The position numbers and the translations under genes are program-made. From Acidimicrobiaceae bacterium (GTDB lineage Bacteria; Actinomycetota; Acidimicrobiia; Acidimicrobiales; UBA8592), in NCBI GenBank assembly GCA_002715405.1, contig PAZD01000029.1, forward strand, positions 1-14,323: a DNA stretch of 14,323 bases, given 5' to 3'. This document shows positions 13,793-14,323 of the stretch, one piece after another. A model generated the notes under the pieces. It saw only the letters and a list, made by a program, of their open reading frames with translations. It ran no database searches and was not told the origin of the DNA. Each line of letters opens with the position of its first letter. Positions within the stretch are counted from its first letter, which is position 1.

Positions 13793-14323
13793 TTAGATTT
13801 TTAAAGTGTTGAAGAGGTGTTCCCGAAGATCTTCCACGACCTCATCAAAACCCCTATGTATCTGGATTCTTTTCCCATCAATGTCTTCTTCTCGTGACAC
13901 TTCCACTACCTTTTCAAGATATGTCTTTACAACGGGTTCTGTACCGCTTGGGCGAATGAGGATGCGCATACTCCCCTGAAGCATTAGGTAAATCATATTT
14001 GATGGTGGTAGTTCAAGACCCTGCTGTTTAGCGACAGAGTCATAGTCAAGAAATTCCCGAACCTGTAAACCTCCTAGATACTTAGGCGCATCACGATCTA
14101 GTAACTTCGCGGTCGTTTCTTGAAGATTTCGTGATACCTCGCCTGTAATCCTAATGCTCTCAGATCGGGATACATGCAAACCGTACTTTAGATAAATGTT
14201 GTTGATTTGATCTAGAACAGTTTGATTTTTAGTTTCTAAATCTTCAGCCATTTCTACGAATCGTAAAGCTGCGGAAATCCCATCCTTATCTCTAACAAGT
14301 TCTGAGACTGAGTAGCCTAAAGC
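13793..14323 (-). CDS. Phosphomannomutase/phosphoglucomutase-family protein, C-terminal part (gene runs off window)
   Basis: The frame is open to the last base of the window, so only the C-terminal part (about 176 residues) is present; the first Met in this piece, at 14251, is internal. The visible part begins ALGYSVSELVRDKDGISAAL, containing the sugar-binding RDKDG motif of the alpha-D-phosphohexomutase superfamily. It ends with the phosphate-binding loop RPSGTEPVVKTYLE. The catalytic phosphoserine and metal loop lie outside the window. Family members interconvert 1- and 6-phosphates of mannose or glucose; some relatives act on pentose phosphates. In Mycobacterium a member (pmmB) also lies tail to tail with upp near purine nucleoside phosphorylase, as I recall, so a ribose-1-phosphate/ribose-5-phosphate role in salvage is worth considering. 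Confidence 0.92.
   Translation of the reverse strand, partial: ALGYSVSELVRDKDGISAALRFVEMAEDLETKNQTVLDQINNIYLKYGLHVSRSESIRITGEVSRNLQETTAKLLDRDAPKYLGGLQVREFLDYDSVAKQQGLELPPSNMIYLMLQGSMRILIRPSGTEPVVKTYLEKVVEVSREEDIDGKRIQIHRGFDEVVEDLREHLFNTLKI

Noticed and set aside
1..14323. Mobile element, phage, CRISPR array or genomic island
   Set aside because: No transposase, integrase, repeat array or tRNA is present, and codon use looks even across the window by eye; gene content is metabolic.

Overview
The window looks like part of a chromosome of an uncultured actinobacterium, perhaps of the Acidimicrobiia. By eye the base composition is moderate, somewhat AT-leaning. Three things point this way. The adenosine deaminase has wording typical of actinobacterial enzymes (HDHLDGGLRPAT near the N-terminus, NTDNRLMS in the active site). 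psuG appears to have a leaderless promoter. The upp gene and a phosphohexomutase gene sit tail to tail, an arrangement I recall from Mycobacterium, where add is also close by. The taxonomic call is inference and no rRNA gene is present to test it.

Layout. Positions 2-3503 hold one BMP-type (basic membrane protein) nucleoside ABC transporter: a double-domain ATPase cut by the window start, then two permeases, joined by 1- and 4-base overlaps. After a 164-base gap (3504-3667) a second set begins: a BMP lipoprotein (3668-4765), an elaborate nested stem-loop (4793-4863), a second ATPase with a TTG start at 4883, and two more permeases. The same strand continues almost without a break into a 2-oxoglutarate/Fe(II) dioxygenase of the phytanoyl-CoA dioxygenase family (8798-9652), adenosine deaminase (9664-10752) and a HAD phosphatase (10739-11434). 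Spacings of -4, -4, +5, +11 and -14 bases suggest that 4883-11434 is read as one transcript with the lipoprotein gene.

Next comes psuG (pseudouridine-5'-phosphate glycosidase, 11489-12403), apparently with its own leaderless promoter. Facing it on the minus strand is a 5'(3')-deoxyribonucleotidase-like HAD gene (12453-13088). That gene diverges from upp (uracil phosphoribosyltransferase, 13167-13790), and upp converges on the C-terminal part of a phosphomannomutase/phosphoglucomutase-family gene that runs off the window end (13793-14323).

How the genes fit together. The lipoprotein and ABC complexes would import nucleosides and adenosine deaminase would turn adenosine into inosine. PsuG would split pseudouridine 5'-phosphate into uracil and ribose 5-phosphate, and Upp would turn uracil into UMP. 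The two HAD proteins probably remove phosphates from nucleotides or sugar phosphates. The most unusual member is the dioxygenase placed between the transporter and the deaminase; with PsuG it suggests salvage of modified nucleosides. No pseudouridine kinase and no nucleoside phosphorylase are visible. I found no tRNA, rRNA, CRISPR array, insertion sequence or phage gene.
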